This document shows positions 1 through 5,871 of a stretch of 6,195 bases of DNA, one piece after another. Position numbers and translations under genes: made by a program. Location: NCBI GenBank assembly GCA_003455945.1, contig DMPQ01000288.1:8144-14338 (forward strand). The letters are read 5' to 3'. The stretch comes from Planctomycetaceae bacterium. GTDB taxonomy: Bacteria; Planctomycetota; Planctomycetia; Pirellulales; Pirellulaceae. Each line of letters opens with the position of its first letter. Within the stretch, counting starts at the first letter, position 1. The notes below the pieces were generated by a model. The model saw nothing but the letters and a program-made list of their open reading frames with translations. It did no database searches and was not told where the DNA came from.

Positions 1-137
1 GCAAGGGTGCCGGCGATCGCCAGACAGAGAAAGCCGCCGAGGATCAACGACGTCCGGTTGGGGCGCAGCACGAGCCCGACGAGTCGCCCCACGAGCGACA
101 CCTCTCCGACGTCGGTCTCGACTTCCTTGTCCGCCAC
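1..137 (-). CDS. N-terminus of an unidentified membrane protein (runs off the left edge)
   Basis: This is the first 45 codons of a minus-strand gene that continues beyond the window. The start is a GTG at 135-137. I chose it because the frame has a stop well upstream and no ATG after it, and because a GGAG motif sits 7 nt before the GTG. The protein opens with an acidic cytoplasmic-looking stretch (Asp3, Glu5, Glu7, Asp9, Glu12). Two arginines (Arg25, Arg28) then precede a hydrophobic segment of about residues 30-45, rich in Leu, Ile, Gly and Ala. By the positive-inside rule the N-terminus should be cytoplasmic. I do not recognise the family; too little is present. It lies downstream of purF on the same strand after a 200-bp gap that holds its own promoter candidate, so co-transcription with purF is not required. 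Confidence 0.6.
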   Translation of the reverse strand, partial: MADKEVETDVGEVSLVGRLVGLVLRPNRTSLILGGFLCLAIAGTL

Positions 138-144
138 CGCAGGA

Positions 145-148
145 CTCC
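145..148 (-). promoter_or_regulatory. Shine-Dalgarno site deciding the GTG start at 137
   Basis: GGAG on the minus strand with a 7-nt spacer (138-144) before the GTG codon. It is the main reason for choosing this non-ATG start for the membrane protein, because no ATG exists in the frame after the upstream stop. Confidence 0.55.
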
Positions 149-204
149 GCCTCGGTTCGTCACCCGGCGGAAGGTCGTCGCGAACCGCCCGGGCATCCGA
201 GCGG

Positions 205-234
205 CTTGTAGCGGCAATCTGGGCAAGCGGTCAA
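205..234 (-). promoter_or_regulatory. Candidate sigma70-type promoter for the left-edge membrane protein
   Basis: On the minus strand, TTGACC at 229-234 (5 of 6 matches to TTGACA) is followed by an 18-nt spacer and TACAAG at 205-210 (4 of 6 matches to TATAAT). Transcription would start near 198, giving a leader of about 60 nt that carries the GGAG site at 145-148. A second TTGAC copy lies immediately upstream, forming a TTGACGTTGACC tandem. Position and spacing fit, but the -10 is only moderate. Confidence 0.4.
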
Positions 235-262
235 CGTCAAAGCTCGACCGCTCAGCCGACGC

Positions 263-302
263 GGCAAGCGAGAGAAGCAAGAGCGACGAGGAAACGAAGC
301 GG
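263..302 (-). other. C/U-rich, A-free tract just downstream of purF (possible Rho-loading region)
   Basis: Read as purF transcript, these 40 nt contain about 17 C, 16 U, 7 G and no A. They start 36 nt after the purF stop codon. Rho-utilisation sites are typically C-rich and G-poor, and no hairpin-plus-U-run terminator is visible between purF and the next gene. The role as a terminator is inference only; it could simply be compositionally skewed spacer. Confidence 0.2.
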
Positions 303-337
303 CTCGAACGGAATGCCGCAACTGGATAACAGGGCGT

Positions 338-1921
338 TCAGCCGACCGCTTCGTACGTCCGATTCCCGCCGCGACCGCCGATGTTCCCCTTGGCGATCTG
401 GTACAGATGCTGCCCGTAGGGAGTCGGATACTCGCCGGTGATGCAGGCCTGGCAGAGATCGGCCGGAGGGAATCCGACCGAGCGAGCGATCGCCTCGACC
501 GGCAGATAGCGGAGCGAGTCGCACCCGAGTTCGCTCGCCATCCGATCCTGGATCGCGGTCGTCAGTTCGTTCCCGTCCATGAATCGGGGAGCGAACAGCT
601 CGTCGATCGTCGACATGTCGATCCCGTAGAAACAGGGAGCGACGATCGGCGGACAGGCGACTCGGACATGGATCTCCTTCGCCCCGCCGCGCTCGTAGAT
701 CCGATCGATCAGGACCTTCATCGTGGTGGAGCGGACGATCGAATCCTCGACCAGGATGACCCGCTTCCCCTGAAGCACTTCGCGGAGCGGCGTGTACTTC
801 GTTTCGGCCTTCTTCCGTCGCCCCGAGCCCCCTTCGATGAAGGTCCGGCCGGAATAGCGATTGCGGATCAGCCCTTCACGCGACGGAACACCGAGCTCGT
901 AGGCCATCGAATCGGCCGCCGCCTTGCTGGTGTCGGGAACCGGCACGACGATCGTGTCCTGGTCGATCGTGACGATGCCGTCCTTCCGCTCCGCCTCGGC
1001 CAACTCGGCTCCCAGCCGGGTTCGCGACAGATAGACACTTCGATCGTCGAGCGTACTGGCGACGTTGGCGAAGTAGATCCACTCGAAGAAGCAGTGCGCT
1101 CGCCGCTCCCCCTCATCGGCGAACCGTTCGATCCGGAATCCGTCGGGGCCGATCAGGATCGCATGCCCCGGTTCGAGCGAGCGGATCTGCTTCTCGTCGA
1201 AGCCGAGATTCAGAAGCGCAACGCTCTCGCTGGCGGCGGCGAACAGCGCACCTTCCTTCGCCCAGCACATCGGCTTGATGCCGAGCGGATCGCGAGCGAC
1301 GACCATTTCGCCTGCCGCGTTGATCAGCGCCAGGCTGTACGCGCCGTCGAAACGACGCGAGATGCGGCGGAGCACCTCGAGCCAACCGGGGTTCTCGTTC
1401 CCCGACAGCTCGCGGCTGATCTCGTGCATGATGATTTCGGTGTCGCTGTCGCGCGAGAGGTGGTAGTCCCCTTGCGCGAGCAACTCGGCCTTGAGCTTGC
1501 CGTAGTTGGCGAGCTGGCCGTTGAACCCGAAGCTGAACCACTTGTGCCGCTGCAGGTGATGGCGTTCGAACGGCTGAGCGTAGTTCCGGTCGTCGCAGCC
1601 GCAGGTGGCATAGCGGACATGACCGATCCCGGCTCGCCCTGCCGTCTCGCGCATCAGCGCCTCGGCCTTGCCCCGATGCGACAGCCGGAAGACCTCGCTG
1701 ACCGTGCCGAGTTCCTTGTAGGTCGAGAGGAGCTGCTCGCGCTGCGGCTGGTAGGTCGAGATACCGGCGGCGAGTTGCCCGCGGTTCTGGATGTCGAGCA
1801 GCATCCGCGGGAGGAGGCGAGTCACCTCATCGGGGCCCTGTTCGGGACAGAGCGGACTCGGCTCGGCCGAATCGAGGTGATAGATCGCCGCGACGCCGCA
1901 CTCGTGGAACAGCTCGCTCAT
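338..1921 (-). CDS. purF: Amidophosphoribosyltransferase (glutamine PRPP amidotransferase)
   Basis: Catalyses the first committed step of purine synthesis: PRPP plus glutamine gives 5-phosphoribosylamine, glutamate and pyrophosphate, in the cytoplasm. The 527-residue protein has the two expected domains. The N-terminal Ntn-type glutaminase has Cys8 as probable nucleophile after a 7-residue propeptide, HVRYAT at 101-106, the NG pair at 134-135, SDTE at 159-162 and RDPLGIKP at 210-217. The C-terminal PRPP-binding domain has [11 protein letters not shown] at 353-363 and the PRPP loop at 388-400. Cys277, Cys430, Cys490 and Cys493 match in context the four iron-sulfur ligands of Bacillus subtilis PurF, so this is the propeptide and 4Fe-4S type. 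It is somewhat longer than the usual 470-505 residues. The ATG at 1921 places Cys8 correctly, but no clear Shine-Dalgarno precedes it. A paralogue with a shifted role cannot be excluded, since several glutaminase motifs are divergent. Confidence 0.93.
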   Translation of the reverse strand: MSELFHECGVAAIYHLDSAEPSPLCPEQGPDEVTRLLPRMLLDIQNRGQLAAGISTYQPQREQLLSTYKELGTVSEVFRLSHRGKAEALMRETAGRAGIGHVRYATCGCDDRNYAQPFERHHLQRHKWFSFGFNGQLANYGKLKAELLAQGDYHLSRDSDTEIIMHEISRELSGNENPGWLEVLRRISRRFDGAYSLALINAAGEMVVARDPLGIKPMCWAKEGALFAAASESVALLNLGFDEKQIRSLEPGHAILIGPDGFRIERFADEGERRAHCFFEWIYFANVASTLDDRSVYLSRTRLGAELAEAERKDGIVTIDQDTIVVPVPDTSKAAADSMAYELGVPSREGLIRNRYSGRTFIEGGSGRRKKAETKYTPLREVLQGKRVILVEDSIVRSTTMKVLIDRIYERGGAKEIHVRVACPPIVAPCFYGIDMSTIDELFAPRFMDGNELTTAIQDRMASELGCDSLRYLPVEAIARSVGFPPADLCQACITGEYPTPYGQHLYQIAKGNIGGRGGNRTYEAVG

Positions 1922-2023
1922 GCCGTGAGTCGTCCGGGAAGGGAGAGCCGACCGAGACCCCTAGAGAACGCTTCGCCGTCGGGCGAGATGAGGGCACGGC
2001 TCGCGATTTCGCGTCGGGCGCGA

Positions 2024-2045
2024 CAGGAAGCTGCCGGCAGGAAGC
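2024..2045. repeat. Direct repeat CAGGAAGC x2 around a palindrome in the purF leader
   Basis: CAGGAAGC occurs at 2024-2031 and again at 2038-2045, separated by 6 nt. The junction forms a perfect 10-bp palindrome CTGCCGGCAG at 2031-2040. The element lies 32-53 nt downstream of the predicted purF transcription start, so it could act as an operator or form a small RNA hairpin. Function is unknown and chance is possible. Confidence 0.3.
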
Positions 2046-2083
2046 GAACGGACGGCCCGTCGCTCGGCGACGCATGTCCGCTC

Positions 2084-2112
2084 ATTCTAGGAACCGCCCG
2101 ACGCCCTCTCAA
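2084..2112 (-). promoter_or_regulatory. Sigma70-type promoter for purF
   Basis: On the minus strand, TTGAGA (2107-2112, 5 of 6 matches to consensus) is followed by a 17-nt spacer (2090-2106) and TAGAAT (2084-2089, 5 of 6 matches). This is the best promoter-like sequence in the window. It points at purF, with transcription expected to start near 2077 and a leader of about 155 nt. Confidence 0.65.
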
Positions 2113-2160
2113 GCGACCGGTTTTCCGCGGTTCGGAGCATCGGACGGTCGCGCCGGGCCG

Positions 2161-2186
2161 GTTTCCTCGCGGATTCGTGAGGAAAC
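2161..2186 (+). other. Strong stem-loop between the divergent promoters
   Basis: Arms GTTTCCTC (2161-2168) and GAGGAAAC (2179-2186) are perfect reverse complements. As plus-strand RNA the stem extends to 11 pairs, including one G-U, closed by a GATT loop. As minus-strand RNA the same position is an A-C mismatch, so the structure is better in the plus orientation. There is no following T-run, so it does not look like an intrinsic terminator. It sits 49 bp upstream of the purF -35 element and upstream of the predicted aminotransferase transcription start, so an operator or a terminated upstream transcript is possible. Confidence 0.45.
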
Positions 2187-2337
2187 ATCGCTCGGCGTCC
2201 GTTCGAGAAGCGCCGCGGAATTCGCATTCTGACCGAATCGACAGGAGCTCCTCGGGTCGATCGCACGATCGTCGGCCAGGGGACGGCGAGAAACTCGAGT
2301 CGCTCCCTTCGCTCTCGGCGGGCGAGTCCGTAGGGTC

Positions 2338-2366
2338 TGGGGAGCGACTGCCGCGACGCCTACAAT
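2338..2366 (+). promoter_or_regulatory. Candidate promoter for the aminotransferase gene
   Basis: TACAAT at 2361-2366 (5 of 6 matches to TATAAT) has a poor -35 match, TGGGGA at 2338-2343, at 17-nt spacing. Transcription would begin near 2373 with a leader of about 75 nt. The -10 lies between 6-bp inverted arms GCGACG (2353-2358) and CGTCGC (2367-2372), a possible regulator-binding dyad. Confidence 0.4.
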
Positions 2367-2447
2367 CGTCGCTCGGACCGAAACGAACCGCACTCTCCGA
2401 CGGTTCGCCTCTCGTCGCCTCTTCGCCTTTCCGGACGATCCGTCGCT

Positions 2448-3554
2448 ATGGCACACCCCTGGCTCGCGCAGCGCACCTCGGCCTTCGACAGCAGCGGCAT
2501 CCGCAAGATCTTCGATCTGGCCGCCAAGATGCGTTCTCCGATCAACCTGTCGATCGGCCAACCCGACTACGACGTGCCCGAACCGGTCAAGGAAGCGCTC
2601 TTCGAAGCGGTCCGGAGCGGCCGAAACGGCTATTCGGCGACTCAGGGGATCGCGCCGCTGCGCGAGGCGCTGAGGGGGCGGATCGCGCCGCTGGGTCACG
2701 CCGATCGGGACGTCTTCGTCTGTTCGGGGACCAGCGGCGGGTTGGTGCTCGCCCTGATGGCACTGATCGATCCGGGGGACGAGGTGATCTTCTTCGATCC
2801 CTATTTCGTCATGTACCCGTCGCTCGTGCGGATGGCCGGAGGGGTCCCGGTGCCGGTCGATTGCGGCCCCGGTTTCGGGATCGACGTCGACCGAGTCGCG
2901 GCGGCGATCACCCCTCGCACCAAGGCGATCATCGTCAACAGCCCGGCCAACCCGACCGGCGTTCAGGCAAGTGAAGCCGACCTGCGGGCGATCGCCGAAC
3001 TGGCTCAGGCCAAGAACGTCTGTCTGATCTCGGACGAGATCTACTCGCAGTTCAGCTACGACGAGCCGTTCGTTTCCCCCGCCCGATTCAACGAGCGGAC
3101 GATCGTCATCGACGGGTTCTCGAAGAGCCACGGGATGACCGGTTGGCGTCTGGGCTGGGTCCACGGCCCCCAGGAACTGATCGATGCGATGCTGAAACTG
3201 CAGCAGTACACGTTCGTCTGTGCGCCGCACCCGGTGCAGTGGGCCGGCCTCGCGGCGATGGATGTCGACATGTCCCGAGCGGTCGCGGACTATCGCGGGA
3301 AACGCGACCGGATCGTCGCGGGTCTGAAGGACCTGTACGAACTGACCGTTCCCAACGGCGCCTTCTACGTCTTCCCGAAGCTCCCCTGGGGGAGCGGCGA
3401 CGAGTTCATCCGAGCGGCGATCGAGCGGGAACTGCTGATCATTCCCGGCTCGATCTTCAGTCGCCACGATACGCACTTCCGGATCAGCTTCGCCGCCGAC
3501 GACAAGGTCTTGGACCGTGGGATCGAGGTGCTCCGCGAATTGGCTCGACGCTGA
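2448..3554 (+). CDS. PLP-dependent class I/II aminotransferase
   Basis: A fold-type I pyridoxal-phosphate aminotransferase of 368 residues, cytoplasmic, moving an amino group between an amino acid and a 2-oxo acid. Visible landmarks in order: the N-terminal SGIRKIFDLA and SIGQPD region (16-40), the glycine-containing SGTSGG turn that contacts the cofactor phosphate (93-98), SPANPTG with Asn168, SDEIYSQF with Asp196 and Tyr199, FSKSHGMTGWRLGW with Lys226 as the Schiff-base lysine, and FRISF with Arg346 as the likely substrate-carboxylate arginine. Length and motifs fit the aspartate/aromatic aminotransferase group (subclass I-gamma), but the amino-acid specificity cannot be read from the sequence. 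The ATG at 2448 gives a normal family N-terminus, although no clear Shine-Dalgarno is present. It is transcribed away from purF and is followed by a 177-bp gap, so it is probably a single-gene unit. Confidence 0.93.
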   Translation: MAHPWLAQRTSAFDSSGIRKIFDLAAKMRSPINLSIGQPDYDVPEPVKEALFEAVRSGRNGYSATQGIAPLREALRGRIAPLGHADRDVFVCSGTSGGLVLALMALIDPGDEVIFFDPYFVMYPSLVRMAGGVPVPVDCGPGFGIDVDRVAAAITPRTKAIIVNSPANPTGVQASEADLRAIAELAQAKNVCLISDEIYSQFSYDEPFVSPARFNERTIVIDGFSKSHGMTGWRLGWVHGPQELIDAMLKLQQYTFVCAPHPVQWAGLAAMDVDMSRAVADYRGKRDRIVAGLKDLYELTVPNGAFYVFPKLPWGSGDEFIRAAIERELLIIPGSIFSRHDTHFRISFAADDKVLDRGIEVLRELARR

Positions 3555-3561
3555 GCGGTCG

Positions 3562-3575
3562 GTCCCGGGGGGGAC
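3562..3575 (+). other. Small G-rich inverted repeat after the aminotransferase stop
   Basis: GTCCC (3562-3566) and GGGAC (3571-3575) flank a GGGG loop and include a run of seven G (3567-3573), beginning 7 nt after the stop codon. It could be the base of a weak terminator but has only 5 pairs and no T-run. The G7 run is also a spot where sequencing length errors may occur, without affecting any coding region. Confidence 0.2.
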
Positions 3576-3626
3576 GACAACCTGAGACGACGGATCGGGG
3601 CTCGCCGCCTGCCGAAACGGCCTCGA

Positions 3627-3655
3627 TTGCTTCGATCCGCTCCGGTCGGTAGACT
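3627..3655 (+). promoter_or_regulatory. Weak promoter candidate for the small basic protein gene
   Basis: TTGCTT (3627-3632) and TAGACT (3650-3655) are separated by 17 nt and lie about 80 bp upstream of the small gene. Each box matches the sigma70 consensus only partly (3 of 6 and 4 of 6). The placement is reasonable but the match could be chance. Confidence 0.25.
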
Positions 3656-3671
3656 GCGATGTTTCCGTAAG

Positions 3672-3691
3672 GGTGTCCGAGGGCGGACGCC
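3672..3691 (+). other. Stem-loop in the leader of the small basic protein gene
   Basis: GGTGTCCG (3672-3679) pairs with CGGACGCC (3684-3691), 8 pairs including one G-U, closed by an AGGG loop. It ends 40 nt before the start codon. No T-run follows, so a leader structure or a weak terminator of the upstream aminotransferase transcript are both possible. Confidence 0.35.
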
Positions 3692-3717
3692 GAATCAGCA
3701 GTTCTTGGCTTGGTCCT

Positions 3718-3722
3718 GGGAG
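3718..3722 (+). promoter_or_regulatory. Shine-Dalgarno site for the small basic protein
   Basis: GGGAG with a 9-nt spacer to the GTG at 3732. This spacing favours the GTG over the ATG two codons later, and shows that the longer in-frame extension upstream (from about 3627) is unlikely to be translated. Confidence 0.5.
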
Positions 3723-3731
3723 TCGGTTTCC

Positions 3732-3917
3732 GTGAGCATGAGCGAACGTCAGCGAGAGTTGCGTCGACGCCGTCATCGTCGGGTCAAGTTGCAGAAGCTC
3801 GCTTCGCGAGCGGCGAAGGCGTCGAGCTCGGAAAAGGCGGTTCTCGCGGCCAAGCTCCGCGGACTGACTCCGGGAGCCGAAGACCTGATCATCCGCTGGG
3901 GTCTTGAGGACCGCTGA
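3732..3917 (+). CDS. Small Arg-rich conserved protein, DUF6800-like
   Basis: A 61-residue protein of unknown function. With the GTG start at 3732 it begins MSMSERQRE; an alternative ATG at 3738 gives 59 residues. I favour the GTG because GGGAG at 3718-3722 lies 9 nt upstream of it but 15 nt from the ATG. In the 61-residue numbering it has a strongly basic N-terminal half with a run of Arg/His residues (about 9-18) and Lys-rich helical sequence, an SEKA step (about 33-36), and a conserved-looking C-terminus with LTPGAEDLIIRWGLE (about 45-59). This architecture resembles the small DUF6800 family that I associate with planctomycetes; the assignment is from memory. The basic helix suggests nucleic-acid or ribosome contact, but that is a guess. 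It is transcribed alone or with the downstream protease gene, 260 bp away. Confidence 0.7.
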   Translation: MSMSERQRELRRRRHRRVKLQKLASRAAKASSSEKAVLAAKLRGLTPGAEDLIIRWGLEDR

Positions 3918-3952
3918 GGCGGGTTCTTCGCCGAGCCTGTCTTCGGACAAGG
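3918..3952 (+). terminator. Possible terminator hairpins after the small basic protein
   Basis: Immediately after the TGA stop there is a small 4-bp stem (GGCG 3918-3921 with CGCC 3929-3932). It is followed by a hairpin in which CCTGTC (3936-3941) pairs with GACAAGG (3946-3952) across a TTCG tetraloop closed by C-G, with one bulged A. C-UUCG-G tetraloops are exceptionally stable. No T-run follows, so intrinsic termination is uncertain. Confidence 0.35.
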
Positions 3953-4007
3953 CCTCCGACGTCGGTCGGAAGTCTGATGCCTGTCGCGGCATGCCCATCG
4001 TTTCGTC

Positions 4008-4033
4008 GCCGTCGTGTCGTGGCCGTCGTGTCG
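4008..4033. repeat. Two-copy 12-bp tandem direct repeat
   Basis: GCCGTCGTGTCG occurs at 4008-4019 and 4022-4033, giving a 14-bp period, in the 260-bp gap between the small basic protein and the protease gene. Apart from this and the hairpins near 3918-3952, I see nothing convincing in that gap: no gene and no good promoter. Confidence 0.4.
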
Positions 4034-4166
4034 CTCGTTCGACCGACGGCCGGGCGCCGTTCGTCCGCGTCGACCGGCCTCTGACGTTCTCGCGGGTCGG
4101 ATCGGGTTCCGGATCCGTGCGCCGCGCGATCGGCCAACTTGTTTCGACGATCGGTCCGTCGTTCGC

Positions 4167-4170
4167 GAGG
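4167..4170 (+). promoter_or_regulatory. Shine-Dalgarno site for the CPBP protease
   Basis: GAGG with a 7-nt spacer to the ATG at 4178. It supports this start over a TTG at 4139 that would add 13 mostly basic residues without improving the protein. Confidence 0.5.
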
Positions 4171-4177
4171 CCGCACG

Positions 4178-4813
4178 ATGGACGACGATTCGGAACCGGT
4201 CGACGAGCCCTCGTTGTTGCCGGCCGCGATCTTCGAACTGCTTTTCGGCTTGGCCGGACTGGCGCTCGCCTGGGGAATCGGCCTCTGGGTTCCTGCTCGG
4301 CTCGAGCATCTCGGGACGCCGTACCATGCGGTCGATCCACGGTCGCTCGCGATCGGCATTCTGCAAGGGCTGCTCTGGACGATTCCGCTGCTGCTGATCG
4401 TCCCGCTGATCCGTTTCATTCCGCTCGAGTCGCTACGCGAGATGCAGCGGTGGGTCGATCGCCATCTGGCCCCTCAGTTCCACGGTCGCACGCTGCCGGA
4501 ACTGGCGCTGCTCGCGTTTGCCGCCGGCTTGGGTGAGGAACTCTTCTTCCGCTGGGCGATCCAAGGGGGCTTCGTGCGGCTGTTCGACGGCCCTCAAGGG
4601 ATCCTGCTCGGACTGACCTTCGGCGCGCTGGCGTTCGGAATGATGCACTCGATCAGCAGCGCCTACGGGATTCTGGCCTCGCTGATCGGCCTCTTTCTGG
4701 GAATCGAACTGCTGGTGACCGGCAGTCTCTGGGCCGTCGTCACGACTCATGCCGCGTACGATCTGGTCGTTCTCTACACCTGGTCGCTCCGTCCGCTCTC
4801 CGAAGAGCATTGA
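4178..4813 (+). CDS. CPBP-family intramembrane metalloprotease
   Basis: A 211-residue polytopic membrane protein of the CPBP/Rce1-like family (Pfam ABI/CPBP). The family's three metal-site motifs are present: EELFFR with Glu120, Glu121 and Arg125; FGMMH with Phe153 and His157; and HAAYD with His191 and Asp195. They fall within hydrophobic segments, as expected for an active site inside the bilayer. About six membrane segments are visible: roughly 16-38, 57-78, 105-124, 140-157, 163-182 and 184-202. The N-terminus is acidic (MDDDSEPVDE) and probably cytoplasmic. Family members cleave prenylated proteins or peptides, or act in bacteriocin immunity, but most bacterial ones have no known substrate, and none is suggested by the neighbours here. 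All catalytic residues look intact, so it is probably active. The gene converges on the TPR protein gene with an 11-bp gap. Confidence 0.9.
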   Translation: MDDDSEPVDEPSLLPAAIFELLFGLAGLALAWGIGLWVPARLEHLGTPYHAVDPRSLAIGILQGLLWTIPLLLIVPLIRFIPLESLREMQRWVDRHLAPQFHGRTLPELALLAFAAGLGEELFFRWAIQGGFVRLFDGPQGILLGLTFGALAFGMMHSISSAYGILASLIGLFLGIELLVTGSLWAVVTTHAAYDLVVLYTWSLRPLSEEH

Positions 4814-4824
4814 CCCGCGGTGCC

Positions 4825-5619
4825 TCAGCGGCCCGGATCGCTCCGTTCGGCGGCATCGCGTTCCGCAGCCCGGCGGTAATGCACCTCCGCGACTCGCCCC
4901 ATGTAGTGTCGGATCGGAAACTCCTCGGCCGCACGCTTCAGGTGCTCCAGCGCCGTTTCCTGTTCCCCGCGGCTCTCGTACCAGAGGCCGAGATACAGGT
5001 GAGCGTAGAACTCCGCCGACCGCCGCTCGGGGCTCCCGTCGGCCAGCTTCGCGACCTCCGCCATCACCTCGTCGGGCGTGCACCGGCCTCCGTACAGTTC
5101 GTGCAGACGCATCATCGGGATGCGTCGATCGGGACCGACCGGCATCAGCGCGCGACTTGCCCGGTCGACGCCGTCGCGCTGCGCCTCGCACAGGTACCGC
5201 CAGGCGGCGTTTTCGACGTCGGCATCGTGATACGTCTGATAGTCGGCGAACTGCGCGGCTCCGTCGTCGAAACGACCGGCGTAGTAGAGCGCGATCCCCC
5301 GTTCCCACTGTCGCGAGCGGAGATCGGGGAACTCGGTCCAGTACCGATCGAAGTCGACGACCGACAGCTCGATCTTCCCCTGACAGAAGCGAACGCGACC
5401 GCGCCAGTAGCGGACCGAGTGACGCAAGGGATCGATCGCCAACGCCAGATTCAGATCCTGCTCGGCGGCCGCGAACTCGTCCGCTTCGGCCGCAGCGATC
5501 GCTCGGACCACCAGCCCGCCGACCCGGTCCTGAGCGCTGACCGGTCGTGCAGCGGGGCTCCCGAAGAGTCCCCAGGTGACGATCGCGGCAAGCCCCAGCA
5601 GCAGCGGATATCGAGCCAT
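4825..5619 (-). CDS. Exported tetratricopeptide-repeat protein
   Basis: A 264-residue protein with a Sec signal peptide: Arg3, a hydrophobic core at about 5-20, and a probable cleavage after VSA at 27-29. There is no lipobox cysteine, so it should be soluble in the periplasm or paryphoplasm rather than a lipoprotein. The mature part is helical with TPR-like repeats at roughly 35-68, 69-102 and 103-136, and another at about 203-236 containing [19 protein letters not shown]. Between them is a less regular section with [13 protein letters not shown] (135-147), a pattern I associate with planctomycete TPR proteins distantly like NlpI. TPRs usually mediate protein-protein contacts; no enzyme motif is seen. 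The ATG at 5619 has a strong AAAGGGAG six nt upstream and starts the signal peptide cleanly, so the much longer upstream open frame is rejected. Function is unknown. Confidence 0.85.
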   Translation of the reverse strand: MARYPLLLGLAAIVTWGLFGSPAARPVSAQDRVGGLVVRAIAAAEADEFAAAEQDLNLALAIDPLRHSVRYWRGRVRFCQGKIELSVVDFDRYWTEFPDLRSRQWERGIALYYAGRFDDGAAQFADYQTYHDADVENAAWRYLCEAQRDGVDRASRALMPVGPDRRIPMMRLHELYGGRCTPDEVMAEVAKLADGSPERRSAEFYAHLYLGLWYESRGEQETALEHLKRAAEEFPIRHYMGRVAEVHYRRAAERDAAERSDPGR

Positions 5620-5625
5620 CGAGAG

Positions 5626-5633
5626 CTCCCTTT
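5626..5633 (-). promoter_or_regulatory. Strong Shine-Dalgarno site for the TPR protein
   Basis: AAAGGGAG on the minus strand, with GGAG ending 6 nt before the ATG at 5619. It is the best ribosome-binding site in the window and fixes the start of the signal peptide. Confidence 0.7.
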
Positions 5634-5717
5634 CGCGAGAGGCACTTCCGTTTCGACGAGCCGCTCCCGAGCCAAGTCGGTTCGTCGTGCCGTCGAGCCG
5701 TCGTTCCATCCGGCACC

Positions 5718-5746
5718 ATCGTAGCCGACGGCGCAGCGAGACGAAA
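5718..5746 (-). promoter_or_regulatory. Weak promoter candidate for the TPR protein gene
   Basis: On the minus strand, TACGAT (5718-5723, 4 of 6 matches to TATAAT) has TTTCGT (5741-5746) at 17-nt spacing, which matches -35 poorly. Transcription would start near 5711, giving a leader of about 92 nt. The -10 lies inside the first copy of the 16-nt repeat described separately. Confidence 0.22.
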
Positions 5747-5871
5747 GATGGCGGACGGACGCGACGATTTCCTGAAGATGTCGTCGGTCGGCGCAGGCTT
5801 GCCGAGGGGAATCGGACTACGGTTCCCCTCGACCCCCACCGCTCGCCGCTCTTTCGCGCGGCGGCCCGACC

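Larger units (their letters stand above)
1922..2447. other. Divergent intergenic region between purF and the aminotransferase gene
   Basis: This 526-bp spacer holds no credible gene; the open frames crossing it are Arg/Pro/Ser-rich and match no family I recognise. It contains a purF promoter (2084-2112), a 155-nt purF leader, a strong stem-loop (2161-2186), a perfect 10-bp palindrome AGGAGCTCCT (2243-2252), two CGATCG hexamers separated by CA (2258-2271), and a weaker promoter for the aminotransferase (2338-2366). I saw no purine-riboswitch core in the purF leader. Confidence 0.6.

Noticed and set aside
1922..2077. A purine riboswitch in the purF leader.
   Set aside because: I looked for a three-way junction with the conserved purine-aptamer core and did not see one; only a short palindrome and direct repeat are present.
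407..2974. An 855-codon plus-strand open frame running antisense to purF and into the aminotransferase gene.
   Set aside because: It is the stop-poor antisense frame expected in GC-rich DNA. The product is Arg/Asp/Pro-rich with no family features, and purF and the aminotransferase on the same DNA carry complete catalytic motifs.
3627..3731. A longer N-terminus for the small basic protein, starting near 3627.
   Set aside because: The added residues are irregular and lie over a stem-loop and a promoter candidate, while a good ribosome-binding site sits next to the later GTG at 3732.
2109..4340. A 743-codon minus-strand open frame across the aminotransferase, small basic protein and protease start.
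   Set aside because: Low-complexity Arg/Asp/Pro composition, no recognised domains, and it opposes three well-supported plus-strand genes. It also crosses the purF promoter.
4178..4813. The CPBP protease and the small basic protein as a bacteriocin-immunity or peptide-processing pair.
   Set aside because: The small protein lacks a leader peptide or Gly-Gly processing site and looks like a conserved basic protein; the 260-bp gap and hairpins between the genes argue against a coupled pair.
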